A DNA stretch of 64,000 nt. Origin: Sulfuriflexus sp. GTDB lineage: Bacteria > Pseudomonadota > Gammaproteobacteria > AKS1. The position numbers and the translations under genes were made by a program. Below are positions 7,581-20,204 of the stretch, in pieces (within the stretch, counting starts at the first letter, position 1; the number at the start of each line of letters is the position of its first letter). The notes under the pieces were generated by a model. That model made no database searches. It had not been told where the DNA came from and worked only from the letters and a program-made list of their open reading frames with translations. The DNA lies in contig JAGLUW010000018.1 in NCBI GenBank assembly GCA_023134145.1, forward strand, positions 81,938-145,937. The letters are read 5' to 3'.

Positions 7581-9525
7581 TACGGGTGGAACCTTTACCG
7601 ATTTTGTTTTATTGACTGAGCAGGGTTTACAAGTTCACAAGGTGCTTTCCACACCGCACGCACCTGAGGAAGCGATTCTTCAAGGTATCCGTGAACTTGG
7701 TTTTACAGATTGTCAAAAGCTTATAATTGTTCATGGCTCAACGGTTGCGACTAACGCAGTACTTGAAGGTAAAGGCGCTCGCACTGTCTACATTACCAAC
7801 CGTGGCCTTGCCGATGTTTTGAGTATTGGTCGACAAGCACGCCAATCACTCTATGATTTACAACCATCAATACCTACGCCTCCTGTTGCTGCGAATTTAT
7901 GCATTGAAACTGGCGGAAGAATTTCTGCCGACGGAAAAACCATTGAGGCATTGACTGATGCCGATCTACAAGCAATCAAAGAATCACTTGTCGAGCTGAA
8001 ACCTCAAGCGGTTGCGATTAATTTATTATTTTCTTTTTTAGATGACACCGCTGAAAAAGCGATTGAAAAAATTATCCCTGAAGGTGTTTTTATCTCTCGC
8101 TCATCTTTGGTATTACCAGAATATAAAGAATATGAACGTGGCATGACGACATGGCTGAATGCTAGCGTTGGCCCACTTGTGCAAGGTTACTTGCAGTGTC
8201 TTAAAGACGGTGTTGCTCCCGCATCTGTTTCTGTTATGCAAAGTTCCGGATCGACTATTGCCGCTGAACAGGCGGGTGAATTGGCCGTGCATTTATTATT
8301 GTCGGGGCCGGCTGGCGGTTTGGCAGGTGCACAGTCTGTTGCTCGAATGGTTGGCAAGGAGAAACTGCTGACTTTCGATATGGGTGGAACTTCTACCGAC
8401 GTGGCACTTATTGATGGAGAAATAAGCCTGACGAGTCAGGGTAAAATTGCAGGTTACCCCGTGGCCGTGCCAATGGTTGATATGCACACGATTGGTGCTG
8501 GTGGTGGTTCCTTAGCAAGAGTTGATGCTGGCGGTTTATTACAGGTTGGGCCAGAGTCAGCCGGAGCTAGCCCAGGACCGGCTTGTTACGGCAAGGGAGG
8601 CAAGCAAGCGACGGTAACGGATGCGAACTTAGTTTTGGGTCGGCTGCGGGTCGATGCCTTTCTTGGTGGCGAAATGAGGCTTGATGAACAGGCGGCAAGG
8701 CAGGCAGTAGGGAAAATTGCTGACGAGATGGGCGTGTCGGTTGAAGAAGCCGCCGAAGGTATTATTAAAATCGCCAATGAACATATGGCCAGAGCTTTGC
8801 GGGTTATTTCTGTGCAACGCGGCATTGATCCTCGTCAATGTAGCTTAACTAGTTTTGGTGGTGCCGGTGGCTTGCATGTTTGTGCACTCGCGGATGCTTT
8901 ATCGATGCGTGAAGCCTTGGTGCCGGTGCATGGTGGGGTGTTGTCTGCTCTTGGTATGCTGGCCGCGCCGCGTGGCAGAGAATATGCTCGAAGTGTTAAT
9001 ACGCCACTTGCGGATATGAATGTTGGGGATATTAATGAACATATCGCATTGATGTTAAAACAAGGGCAGCAAGCATTAAATGAAGAAGGTGTGGGTAACG
9101 ATGAACTACTCATCGAGCCAAGCTTAGATCTTTGCTACCAAGGTCAGTCATCTAGTTTGATGGTGGCATGGGAAAATATAGATGAAGCAATTGAACAGTT
9201 TCATCTGGCGCATCAAAAGCGTTATGGACACCGTCTTGAGTTAGCCGTTGAATTGGTCACCATTAGGCTTTGCTTACGACAGAAATCAGTTGCCCTAGAT
9301 TTTTCAGTTTCATCGGTTGAAAATAAACAAGGTGAAGCTATTTATATCAATGTGTACGGCATGAAAAAAGAAGTACCTGTTTATCAGCGAGAACAACTGA
9401 TTGAATCGCAGGTTTTGGATGGGCCAGCCTTGGTCACCGAAAAAATCTCTACGACTTGGCTAGCTGAAGGCTGGCAAGCACGGCTACATGGCTCAGGGAA
9501 TTTATTGTTACAACGAATTGATTAA
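7564..9525 (+). CDS. hydantoinase/oxoprolinase family protein, HyuA-type subunit
   Basis: 653 residues from ATG 7564; GTG 7555 is possible. It begins with the phosphate-binding motif GIDTGGTFTDFV and has the ASKHA-fold motifs LLSGPAGGLAGA and DMGGTSTDVAL in the middle and FGGAGGLHVCALAD later, as in ATP-dependent N-methylhydantoinases and 5-oxoprolinase alpha chains. Such subunits normally need a HyuB partner, but none is adjacent: the gene is flanked by the cyclase (overlapping) and a convergent HDOD gene. Substrate cannot be told from sequence. Confidence 0.9.
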   Translation: MLLGIDTGGTFTDFVLLTEQGLQVHKVLSTPHAPEEAILQGIRELGFTDCQKLIIVHGSTVATNAVLEGKGARTVYITNRGLADVLSIGRQARQSLYDLQPSIPTPPVAANLCIETGGRISADGKTIEALTDADLQAIKESLVELKPQAVAINLLFSFLDDTAEKAIEKIIPEGVFISRSSLVLPEYKEYERGMTTWLNASVGPLVQGYLQCLKDGVAPASVSVMQSSGSTIAAEQAGELAVHLLLSGPAGGLAGAQSVARMVGKEKLLTFDMGGTSTDVALIDGEISLTSQGKIAGYPVAVPMVDMHTIGAGGGSLARVDAGGLLQVGPESAGASPGPACYGKGGKQATVTDANLVLGRLRVDAFLGGEMRLDEQAARQAVGKIADEMGVSVEEAAEGIIKIANEHMARALRVISVQRGIDPRQCSLTSFGGAGGLHVCALADALSMREALVPVHGGVLSALGMLAAPRGREYARSVNTPLADMNVGDINEHIALMLKQGQQALNEEGVGNDELLIEPSLDLCYQGQSSSLMVAWENIDEAIEQFHLAHQKRYGHRLELAVELVTIRLCLRQKSVALDFSVSSVENKQGEAIYINVYGMKKEVPVYQREQLIESQVLDGPALVTEKISTTWLAEGWQARLHGSGNLLLQRID

Positions 9526-9528
9526 TGA

Positions 9529-10758
9529 TTATTTCATTTGTGAAGTAATTTCATCGGACCAAGCTAAACTATCTAAGAAAGATGTTCGCAATGAACTTGG
9601 CGAGCATGTTGCAATTTTCTCTAGTTCTTTCCAATCACCTTTTTCATAGGCAACAACTATTTTTAATAAATTTCCTAGAGCGCCATTATACTCTAGTAAT
9701 GCCTCTGTCACTTCTTCTGCCAAGGGGAGTTGAGTTAGTAACTCGTTTAGCGGTTGATCCATTAACACATCAAGCATTGAAAATAGGCCAATGGTAAAAG
9801 ATGAGTTTTTGTCACAGCCTAATTCGGGTGCAAGTAGCTCACACATTTTTGCACGAGTAAGAGAAATGGTAATGAGTTCTTGCGGTTTGTTTTCTATTTG
9901 AGATAGACCAATAACTGTCATCCAGTTACGCAAAGACTGTAAACCTAGTACAACTAATGCTTTTTGAATTGACTCAACTTTTTGTGATAATCCATAAAAC
10001 GATGAGTTAATAATGCGTAGTAATTTATAACTCATCGCAACATCTTTACTAATGATTGATTCTAATTCATCAAAGCGACATTCTGGATCTTGAAGTGTCG
10101 CAATCATTTCTAATAGAGCTAATTTATTGGGGGGCAATTGCTTCCCGGAAACGATGTCTGGTTTACAGAAATAATAGCCTTGAAAATATTTAAAGCCTAA
10201 TTGCTTGCATAACTCGAACTCTTGTTTGGTCTCAATTTTTTCGGCGAGTAATTCGACATCGTATTTCTCAAGAGCCATGACTTGTTGAGCTAATTCTTGT
10301 TGAGTCATTGCCATTAGGTCGATCTTAATAATGTCGGCAAACGGTATGAGAACATGGTTCTTGTCATCTAAAATAAAATCATCAAGGGCAATCTTAAAGC
10401 CTTCCTCTTTCAGACGTTTAACGGACTCGACGAGTGCATCATCAACGACGACATCTTCAAGTACTTCGAGAACAATTTTCCCCGGAGGTAAAGGGAAAGG
10501 AATTTCACCTAACAGGAATTCTCGGGTTAGATTTATAAAGGCACAGTGTTGTTGCACAATTTGTTCAACGCCCATCTCAAGAAAGGCATTAATGATGACT
10601 TGTGAAGTGGCATGATTACCATCAACTACGCTGGCGGCATTAACCTGACCATCACGGAATAATAATTCGTAAGCAAATATTTCAAGTTTTTCATCAAATA
10701 TTGCTTGGCGACCGACAAATATTTCGTTGGTAGAGGCTTGATCGGCGGGCATGTTCAT
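9529..10758 (-). CDS. EAL-HDOD signalling protein (YuxH/CdgJ-like)
   Basis: 409 residues. An N-terminal EAL-like domain starts with FVGRQAIFDEKLEIFAYELL. The EAL signature is degraded to ELL and the later catalytic acids are not evident, so it is probably not an active phosphodiesterase. A C-terminal HDOD domain (from about residue 200, ISKDVAMSYKLLRIINSSFY) follows. Proteins of this layout often regulate motility. Start ATG 10758 with an alternative ATG at 10752. It converges with the HyuA gene, ending three bases from its stop. Confidence 0.92.
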   Translation of the reverse strand: MNMPADQASTNEIFVGRQAIFDEKLEIFAYELLFRDGQVNAASVVDGNHATSQVIINAFLEMGVEQIVQQHCAFINLTREFLLGEIPFPLPPGKIVLEVLEDVVVDDALVESVKRLKEEGFKIALDDFILDDKNHVLIPFADIIKIDLMAMTQQELAQQVMALEKYDVELLAEKIETKQEFELCKQLGFKYFQGYYFCKPDIVSGKQLPPNKLALLEMIATLQDPECRFDELESIISKDVAMSYKLLRIINSSFYGLSQKVESIQKALVVLGLQSLRNWMTVIGLSQIENKPQELITISLTRAKMCELLAPELGCDKNSSFTIGLFSMLDVLMDQPLNELLTQLPLAEEVTEALLEYNGALGNLLKIVVAYEKGDWKELEKIATCSPSSLRTSFLDSLAWSDEITSQMK

Positions 10759-11095
10759 AGAGTATGAGCCTAAAAATGGTTGTTAGTAGTGGCTACATAA
10801 AGGTATCGGCACAAGAATGAAAAATATAAACACATAATTGGTATGGAAATTAGGCTGGCTGCGAGTTACAAAAAAATCTCCGCGGCCAATTTTTGTATAA
10901 TTTGACCTTGTATTTTGCTTATTCAGTCCGATATACAATGAGTATGAATGCGGAAAAGCCTAGAATCTAAATTTATATATTTATCATAAGGTTATGATGA
11001 GTCGTTACTCGGTAAGTAGAATGCCGGGATGGACGCAATGAGGTCGAATTGATTATAGTACAACCTAAATATCGAGTGCTAAGGAGTAATTGTTG
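10759..11095. other. intergenic region between divergent HDOD and desaturase genes
   Basis: 337 bases, A+T-rich, holding the promoters of two divergent genes. TATAAT occurs at about 10905 but no well-spaced -35 partner is convincing. A 15-codon reading frame around 10994 has no support. No operator palindrome known for FabR or DesT was recognised. The clear element is AAGGAG at 11081-11086 before the desaturase start. Confidence 0.5.
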
Positions 11096-12283
11096 ATGCT
11101 GAACGGGATGTTGGATTTACCATGGTGGGGCACGCTTATCGCCGCATTGATTTTTACCCACATTACTATCGTCAGCGTGACGATTTTTTTACACCGTACT
11201 CAGGCGCATCGCGCTATTGAAGTTCATCCATTAGTTAGCCATTTTTTCCGCTTCTGGCTTTGGTTAACCACCAGCATGGTGACTAAACAGTGGGTCGCGA
11301 TTCATCGCAAACATCACGCCAAGTGTGAAACTGAACAAGATCCACATAGCCCGATTGTCTTAGGTATTAACACGGTATTGTGGACTGGCGCGGAACTTTA
11401 TCGAAAAGAAGGTGATAAACAAGAAACACTTGATGCCTATGGACACAATACGCCGGATGACTGGCTTGAAAATAATCTTTATAGCGGTCGAACTAATAAA
11501 TTAGGTATCGCCTTGATGTTGGTTATTAATCTGATCTTATTTGGACCAATAGGTCTCACTGTTTGGGCTGTGCAAATGGCATGGATCCCATTTTGGGCGG
11601 CGGGGATTATTAATGGTGCCGGGCATTATGTCGGTTATCGTAATTTTGAGGTCAGTGATGCCTCAACCAATTTAGTACCATGGGGCATTATTATTGGTGG
11701 TGAAGAGTTACATAACAATCACCATGCCTTTGGTAGTTCAGCCAAGTTTTCCGTTAAGTGGTGGGAGTTTGATATTGGCTGGATGTACATTCAAATCTTG
11801 AGTTTCTTTGGATTGGCGAAGGTTAAGAAGCGTGCCCCTAAACCTATACTAGATGGTAGTAAGCTTACTTTGGATAAAGATGCGGTGATGGCACTTGTTA
11901 CAAACCGTTTTCAAGTGATGTCGAACTACGCACGTCAGGTAATGAAAAGGGTTTATAAAGAAGAGGTCCGCCGTACAGAAGATGGTGTTTTACGCGTTCA
12001 ATTAAAGAAAGTTCGCAAATTATTGGTACGCGATAATTTCTTAATGGATATCTCTGCGCAAGAGAAGCTGGCGACTGCATTATCACAGCATCAAGCACTG
12101 GATACCGTTTATGAATTCCGCCAGCGTTTAGAGGCAATATGGCAAAAGACCACTGACAGTCAAGAACAGTTATTAGCCGCCTTACAAGAATGGTGTAGCC
12201 AAGCAGAAGCTAGCGGCATTAAATCTTTGCAGGAATTTTCACAGAGTTTGAAAAATTATTCATTACAGCCGCAGATGGTTTAA
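11096..12283 (+). CDS. acyl-CoA / fatty acid desaturase
   Basis: 395 residues from ATG 11096, chosen because AAGGAG lies nine bases upstream; TTG codons before it are disfavoured. Three histidine boxes bind the di-iron centre: HRTQAH (33-38), HRKHH (70-74) and HNNHH (206-210). Hydrophobic stretches at about 13-31 and 137-175 place it in the inner membrane. It introduces a delta-9-type double bond to adjust membrane fluidity, as in DesB/DesC-like enzymes. The C-terminal 130 residues are a charged helical extension past the catalytic domain. A terminator follows at 12312. Confidence 0.93.
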   Translation: MLNGMLDLPWWGTLIAALIFTHITIVSVTIFLHRTQAHRAIEVHPLVSHFFRFWLWLTTSMVTKQWVAIHRKHHAKCETEQDPHSPIVLGINTVLWTGAELYRKEGDKQETLDAYGHNTPDDWLENNLYSGRTNKLGIALMLVINLILFGPIGLTVWAVQMAWIPFWAAGIINGAGHYVGYRNFEVSDASTNLVPWGIIIGGEELHNNHHAFGSSAKFSVKWWEFDIGWMYIQILSFFGLAKVKKRAPKPILDGSKLTLDKDAVMALVTNRFQVMSNYARQVMKRVYKEEVRRTEDGVLRVQLKKVRKLLVRDNFLMDISAQEKLATALSQHQALDTVYEFRQRLEAIWQKTTDSQEQLLAALQEWCSQAEASGIKSLQEFSQSLKNYSLQPQMV

Positions 12284-12311
12284 TGCTTTAGGGCTGCGAA
12301 ATAACGACCAT

Positions 12312-12342
12312 AAAAAAAGCCTCGCATTGCGAGGCTTTTTTT
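12312..12342. terminator. bidirectional rho-independent terminator
   Basis: A perfect 7-bp GC stem GCCTCGC/GCGAGGC with loop ATT is flanked by seven A on the left and seven T on the right. It serves the desaturase on the plus strand and rpmG on the minus strand. Confidence 0.92.
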
Positions 12343-12366
12343 ACACATCAAAATACCGAAACAAGA

Positions 12367-12525
12367 TTATTTAATCTTCGCTTCCTTGTACATGACATGT
12401 TTACGTACAACTGGATCAAACTTTTTCATTTCAAGTTTTTCAGACATAGTACGTTTGTTCTTATCAGTAGTGTAGAAGTGACCGGTTCCGGCACTAGACA
12501 CGAGTTTGATTTTATCACGAGCCAT
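12367..12525 (-). CDS. rpmG: 50S ribosomal protein L33
   Basis: 52 residues. The sequence contains [18 protein letters not shown] and ends [11 protein letters not shown], nearly the same as E. coli L33 but three residues shorter near the N-terminus (MARDKIKLV). AAGGAG precedes the ATG at 12525. It lies 11 bases after rpmB, the standard rpmB-rpmG pair. It has no zinc-binding cysteines, so it is the C-minus form. Confidence 0.98.
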   Translation of the reverse strand: MARDKIKLVSSAGTGHFYTTDKNKRTMSEKLEMKKFDPVVRKHVMYKEAKIK

Positions 12526-12536
12526 GATGTTCTCCT

Positions 12537-12773
12537 TTAGACCTTTTCGCCGCGGGTACGCATTTCAGTAAGAACGGTATCAATACCTTTCTTGTCGATA
12601 ATACGCATACCTTTTGAGGAAACGCGCAGACGTACGAAACGCTGCTCACTTTCTACCCAAAAGCGATGGTTGTGTAGGTTAGGCAAAAAACGGCGACGCG
12701 TTCTATTTTTCGCGTGAGACACGTTATTTCCTGACATTGGGCGTTTGCCGGTTACTTGGCATACTCTGGACAT
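12537..12773 (-). CDS. rpmB: 50S ribosomal protein L28
   Basis: 78 residues, [20 protein letters not shown] at the start and a basic middle. The start ATG at 12773 is set by GGAGG about ten bases upstream and by family length; the frame stays open further upstream without support. It is the first gene of the rpmB-rpmG operon. Confidence 0.98.
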   Translation of the reverse strand: MSRVCQVTGKRPMSGNNVSHAKNRTRRRFLPNLHNHRFWVESEQRFVRLRVSSKGMRIIDKKGIDTVLTEMRTRGEKV

Positions 12774-12830
12774 CTTCTTAAACCTCCGAAACCTGTGGAT
12801 CCATACGCTTACGTATGAAACGAGCCGCAC

Positions 12831-12859
12831 TTTATACCAGAAGGTATCTGGCAGAGCAA
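12831..12859 (-). promoter_or_regulatory. sigma-70 promoter of rpmB-rpmG
   Basis: On the minus strand TTGCTC (12859-12854) and TATAAA (12836-12831) are separated by 17 bases. The spacer holds a short dyad (CCAGA...TCTGG). Downstream, before the rpmB Shine-Dalgarno sequence, a CATACG-CTTA-CGTATG hairpin occurs at about 12801-12816 and could shape the leader RNA. Confidence 0.6.
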
Positions 12860-12940
12860 GGATTTCTGTAAATACCTTAATTCACCATTGCACATAATAT
12901 TATTAAAAATCATGGTGATAGGCATATTCTGCTATCAAAA

Positions 12941-13615
12941 TTATATTTTTCCATGTTCTGCGAATGACCACGGCTCACCATCACCGACAATAAAGTGGTC
13001 GAGCACCCTAATTTCCACCAACTGCAGCGCCTCAACCAATCGCTGGGTAATAGCGAGATCAGAACGACTTGCCTCACTTACGCCTGAAGGGTGGTTGTGA
13101 GCCAAGATCACTGCCGCTGCGTTGTTGGAGAGGGCTTGTTTCACAACCTCACGTGGATGCACGCTGGCGCCATCAATGGTGCCAAAGAACAGTTCCTCGT
13201 AATGAATCAGCCGATGTCGGGTATCCAGAAACAAGCAGGCAAAGACTTCACGTTTCCTATCCCGTAAGCGGGTGCTGAGGTAGCGCCTGACTGTGATGGG
13301 ATCGGTAAACACCGCATCGCGTTGCAGGGTTTCATCGAGATGGCGACGGCTGAGCTCAAGGGCGGCTTGGCATTGCACGTATTTAGCTGGGCCAAGACCG
13401 GGCGCTTCGCAGAAGTGCTGCTGATTAGCATCGAGTAGGCTTCTGAGAGAGCCAAAGCGTTTGAGTAAGCTCCGAGCGAGATCAACGGCTGAAAGCCCTC
13501 GACTGCCGGTACGGAGAAAGATGGCGAGTAATTCGGCATCGGATAAGGCTTGTGGGCCTCGTTGCATGAGCTTTTCACGTGGTCGCTCGGCGACCGGCCA
13601 ATCTGATATACGCAT
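12941..13615 (-). CDS. radC: RadC-family JAB-domain protein
   Basis: 224 residues from ATG 13615, which has GGGAGG just upstream; longer in-frame starts are less likely. N-terminal helix-hairpin-helix-like part ([20 protein letters not shown]), C-terminal JAB/MPN domain with the metal motif [15 protein letters not shown]. Despite the name, the family has no proven role in repair. It is divergent from coaBC, a conserved arrangement in Gammaproteobacteria. Confidence 0.95.
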   Translation of the reverse strand: MRISDWPVAERPREKLMQRGPQALSDAELLAIFLRTGSRGLSAVDLARSLLKRFGSLRSLLDANQQHFCEAPGLGPAKYVQCQAALELSRRHLDETLQRDAVFTDPITVRRYLSTRLRDRKREVFACLFLDTRHRLIHYEELFFGTIDGASVHPREVVKQALSNNAAAVILAHNHPSGVSEASRSDLAITQRLVEALQLVEIRVLDHFIVGDGEPWSFAEHGKI

Positions 13616-13742
13616 ATTGCCTCCCTGGCATGCTGCTATTAATCCTTCCATATGTAAATTGAGTGTAGCAGGAGTGAGTTTCTATGGGCACATATCTGCT
13701 AAAATCCCAGCTCTACATAATAAAGATAAGAATTGACCTAAA

Positions 13743-14951
13743 TTGACTAGCCTGACTAACAAACGAATCTTACTTGCGGTGACGGGCAGTATCGCTGCCT
13801 ATAAGAGTGCAGATCTGACACGTCGTTTGCGTGAGGCGGGTGCGCAGGTGCGTGTGCTGATGACGAACGGTGGACAAGAGTTTATTACGCCAATGACCTT
13901 ACAGGCCGTTTCAGGCAATCCTGTTTACACGACCTTGATGGATGTTGAGGCGGAATCGGGCATGGGGCATATTGAATTGGCTCGTTGGGCTGATTTATTG
14001 TTGATTGCGCCAGCCAGTGCAGATTGCCTAGCTCGCTTAGTACAAGGCCGAGGTGATGATCTGCTCGGTGCGGTAAGTTTGGCTTGCGAAGCACCAACGG
14101 CCGTTGCACCGGCAATGAATCAGGCAATGTGGGCGGATGCCGCAACACAGTCGAATGTGAATACCTTAGTTGAACGTGATATTTATTTACTTGGGCCAGC
14201 AGAAGGTGAGCAGGCTTGCGGTGAAGTCGGCAGTGGTCGTATGTTGGAGCCGACCGAGTTAGTCACTGAATGCAGTCGGTTGTTTGCGACCGGTTCATTA
14301 GCGGGTAAAAAGGTAATAATTACGGCAGGGCCAACCCGAGAAGCCCTAGACCCGATGCGCTTTATCAGCAATCGAAGTAGTGGTCGAATGGGTTATGCGG
14401 TGGCCGAGGCATGTGTTGAAGCTGGCGCAGAAGTGACTTTAATCAGTGGCCCAGTTTGCTTGCAAACGCCAGAACGAGTGACTCGTGTTGATGTTGAATC
14501 GGCCGCAGATATGTTGGAAGCGGTGAATGAACAGATTATTAATTCCGATATTTTTATTGCGGCGGCGGCGGTAGCAGATTATCGACCGCTTGAAGTAGCT
14601 GCGCAAAAATTAAAGAAACAGACACAGAGTTTAAGCTTTGAACTTGAGCAAACTACCGACATTGTTGCATCAGTCGCACAATTAAAAGACGCACCTTTCA
14701 CGGTAGGTTTTGCCGCTGAAACAAATGACCTAGAAAAGCATGCATTAGGTAAGCTACAAGCCAAGTCATTAGATATGATTGCAGCTAATCAAATTGGTCA
14801 AGCTGAGGATGGTTCAGCAATTGGTTTTGAGAATGAAAAAAATGCCTTGAGCGTATATTGGCAGGGTGGTAAAAAAGAGTTCTCATTAATGCAAAAATCA
14901 AAGCTCGCACGTCAATTAGTTGAGTTAATTGCCGAGCGAGTTGCACGTTAA
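13743..14951 (+). CDS. coaBC: phosphopantothenoylcysteine decarboxylase / phosphopantothenate-cysteine ligase
   Basis: 402 residues, bifunctional, in coenzyme A synthesis. The N-terminal flavoprotein half (CoaC) has VTGSIAAYKSADL and the active-site region GHIELARWADLLLIAPASAD, with the catalytic Cys in EQACGEVGSGRML. The C-terminal half (CoaB) begins with KVIITAGPTREALDPMRFIS. The start appears to be TTG 13743, since no ATG exists before the conserved LTNKRILLAV. No strong ribosome site is seen. It leads the coaBC-dut-algC-argB-slmA run. Confidence 0.96.
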   Translation: MTSLTNKRILLAVTGSIAAYKSADLTRRLREAGAQVRVLMTNGGQEFITPMTLQAVSGNPVYTTLMDVEAESGMGHIELARWADLLLIAPASADCLARLVQGRGDDLLGAVSLACEAPTAVAPAMNQAMWADAATQSNVNTLVERDIYLLGPAEGEQACGEVGSGRMLEPTELVTECSRLFATGSLAGKKVIITAGPTREALDPMRFISNRSSGRMGYAVAEACVEAGAEVTLISGPVCLQTPERVTRVDVESAADMLEAVNEQIINSDIFIAAAAVADYRPLEVAAQKLKKQTQSLSFELEQTTDIVASVAQLKDAPFTVGFAAETNDLEKHALGKLQAKSLDMIAANQIGQAEDGSAIGFENEKNALSVYWQGGKKEFSLMQKSKLARQLVELIAERVAR

Positions 14952-15006
14952 ATTCATAACTTAAAGACAAACACTAAAATAACAAACAGACTTCAAAGTA
15001 GAGACG

Positions 15007-15465
15007 ATGAAACATAAAATTCAACTAAAGATTCTTGATAAACGTATTGGTAGTGAATTTCCATTGCCAGATTATGCAACCGAAGGTTCAGCGGGTATGG
15101 ACTTGCGGGCCTGCCTAGATGAGGCGATTGAATTGGCTGCAGGAGAAACCTTCCTTGTGCCAACCGGTTTATCTATTTATGTTGCTGATCCAGATTATGC
15201 AGCGATGTTATTGCCTCGTTCAGGACTTGGGCATAAACACGGTATTGTACTTGGCAACTTAGTTGGTTTGATTGATTCTGATTACCAAGGTCAATTATTT
15301 GTTTCGTGTTGGAACCGTGGAGATAAAACTTTTACGGTAGAGCCGGGTGAGCGTATCGCACAAATGATTATTGTTCCTGTCGTGCAGGCAGAGTTTGAAA
15401 TAGTCGATGAGTTTGATGATAGCGAACGTGGTGAAGGCGGTTTTGGTCATACAGGTAGGCACTAA
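15007..15465 (+). CDS. dut: deoxyuridine 5'-triphosphate nucleotidohydrolase (dUTPase)
   Basis: 152 residues, homotrimeric type. It hydrolyses dUTP to dUMP, keeping uracil out of DNA and supplying thymidylate synthesis. Motifs: AGMDLRA (1), [11 protein letters not shown] (2), [11 protein letters not shown] (3), PGERIAQMI (4) and [10 protein letters not shown] (5). It lies 55 bases after coaBC and ends just before algC, so the three are probably co-transcribed. Confidence 0.98.
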   Translation: MKHKIQLKILDKRIGSEFPLPDYATEGSAGMDLRACLDEAIELAAGETFLVPTGLSIYVADPDYAAMLLPRSGLGHKHGIVLGNLVGLIDSDYQGQLFVSCWNRGDKTFTVEPGERIAQMIIVPVVQAEFEIVDEFDDSERGEGGFGHTGRH

Positions 15466-15471
15466 TTGAAT

Positions 15472-18814
<3,343 letters not shown>

Positions 18815-18819
18815 TCGAT

Positions 18820-19428
18820 ATGTCGCCACGAATTGATAAAGCAGCGAAAATATCTCGGCGCGAATCTATCTTGCAAGCCTTGGCTCGTGAACTAGAAGAA
18901 AAGCCCGGCGAGCGAATTACTACAGCGCAGTTAGCAAAAGCCGTCGGCGTATCTGAAGCCGCGTTATATCGTCACTTTCCTAGCAAGGCTAAAATGTTTG
19001 AAGGCCTTATCGAATTTATCGAAGACACCATTTTTTCTTTGGTGAATCGTATTCTCGATGAAGAAAAGCGGCCTTTATCGCGTTGTGAAAAGATTCTTTC
19101 TTTATTGCTTGGTTTTGCGGAAAAAAATCCGGGCATGACTCGGTTGCTTGTGAGTGATGCCTTGGTGGGTGAAAAGTCGCGTTTACGCGAACGTATTAAT
19201 CAATTTTACGAGCGTGTTGAAACGCAATTGAAACAGGTCTTACGTGAATCACGTTTACAAGGGGCTGAGATCAGTGATGAGCAAATCAAAATCTATAGTC
19301 GCTTACTCTTATCGATTATAGAAGGTCGTCTGCATCGTTATGTGCGCAGTGATTTCTCACAGCCACCACTGGCGGATTGGTTAGCCGAGTGGCAGATAGT
19401 GACCGTGGGAATGATTATTTCGGATTAG
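18820..19428 (+). CDS. slmA: TetR-family nucleoid occlusion factor
   Basis: 202 residues. An N-terminal TetR helix-turn-helix (RITTAQLAKAVGVSEAALYR, then HFPSKAKMFEGLIEFIED) is as in E. coli SlmA, which binds SBS sites on the chromosome and blocks FtsZ ring formation over it. The position after argB and near pyrE is typical. The 3' end overlaps the convergent DUF4124 gene by 14 bases. Confidence 0.92.
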   Translation: MSPRIDKAAKISRRESILQALARELEEKPGERITTAQLAKAVGVSEAALYRHFPSKAKMFEGLIEFIEDTIFSLVNRILDEEKRPLSRCEKILSLLLGFAEKNPGMTRLLVSDALVGEKSRLRERINQFYERVETQLKQVLRESRLQGAEISDEQIKIYSRLLLSIIEGRLHRYVRSDFSQPPLADWLAEWQIVTVGMIISD

Positions 19429-20062
19429 TTGATACCTTTCGTGGTCGGCGTAGCTCTTTATAGCGAGCCATATCGTTTTCGAATTGACCATTAATCTTAT
19501 CTAATTCAGCTTTCTTTGACGCGATAAATTCTTCGTAATTGATAATCTGTTTCTGTGCTTGCTGAATTTTATCAGTGACTGCCTTAGGAACAGCTTTACC
19601 AGCACGTTCTAATCCAGCCGCTTGTTTGCGTGCAACACCTTGGCGGTCCTTGGCTTTATTAAGGCTTTTATAAGTTAGCCTAATCTCAGTACGAATAGAT
19701 GTGATCTTGCCATTGCGTGCCATGACAATTTCATCTTCACTAGCAAAGGTATTGAGCAACACCATGTCATTACGTTCTTTTGCTTCTTTGGCAATTCTTT
19801 CAGCTTTTTCTTTTTCTTTAAGTATTTTTTCTGCTGCAAGTTCTTCTTTATTAAGAGCGCGTTTGTGGTGTTTCGTTTTAATGCCTTGAGAATTAATTTC
19901 GTCATGACCTTTTTGTGCGTATTCAGGTGGAACGATATTGCCGCATTCGCGGAAACCATCGCTGTTCTTCCAGCACTTAATTTTGCCGGCTTGTACGGAT
20001 ACGCTACTAAGCGTAAGCGCCATGATGGCACTGCTGATAAAGATTTTATGTACGAGTTTCAT
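19415..20062 (-). CDS. DUF4124-like secreted coiled-coil protein
   Basis: 215 residues from the ATG of MKLVHKIF; a GTG nine bases earlier is less likely. Signal peptide to about residue 26 (ALTLSSVSVQAG). A short DUF4124-like module (KIKCWKNSDGFRECGNIVPP) carries two cysteines. Then a long charged helix (KEELAAEKILKEKEKAERIA) is predicted to form a coiled coil to the C-terminus. Probably periplasmic; function unknown. Convergent with slmA. Confidence 0.8.
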   Translation of the reverse strand: MKLVHKIFISSAIMALTLSSVSVQAGKIKCWKNSDGFRECGNIVPPEYAQKGHDEINSQGIKTKHHKRALNKEELAAEKILKEKEKAERIAKEAKERNDMVLLNTFASEDEIVMARNGKITSIRTEIRLTYKSLNKAKDRQGVARKQAAGLERAGKAVPKAVTDKIQQAQKQIINYEEFIASKKAELDKINGQFENDMARYKELRRPRKVSTNPK

Positions 20063-20204
20063 GTTGGTCACGATGGTTACCTGCTAGAGTCTATTTATAC
20101 TTTCATTCGAGTATAGTCAGTGGATGTTTATTAGTCATTATTATTAATATGAAGTTCGTTTATTATGATATTTGCACATATTTCCGTACACAGGCCAGTT
20201 TTGC

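Noticed and set aside
10994..11041. Fifteen-codon reading frame before the desaturase gene as a possible leader peptide
   Set aside because: No terminator/antiterminator structure or telling residues; start spacing is poor.
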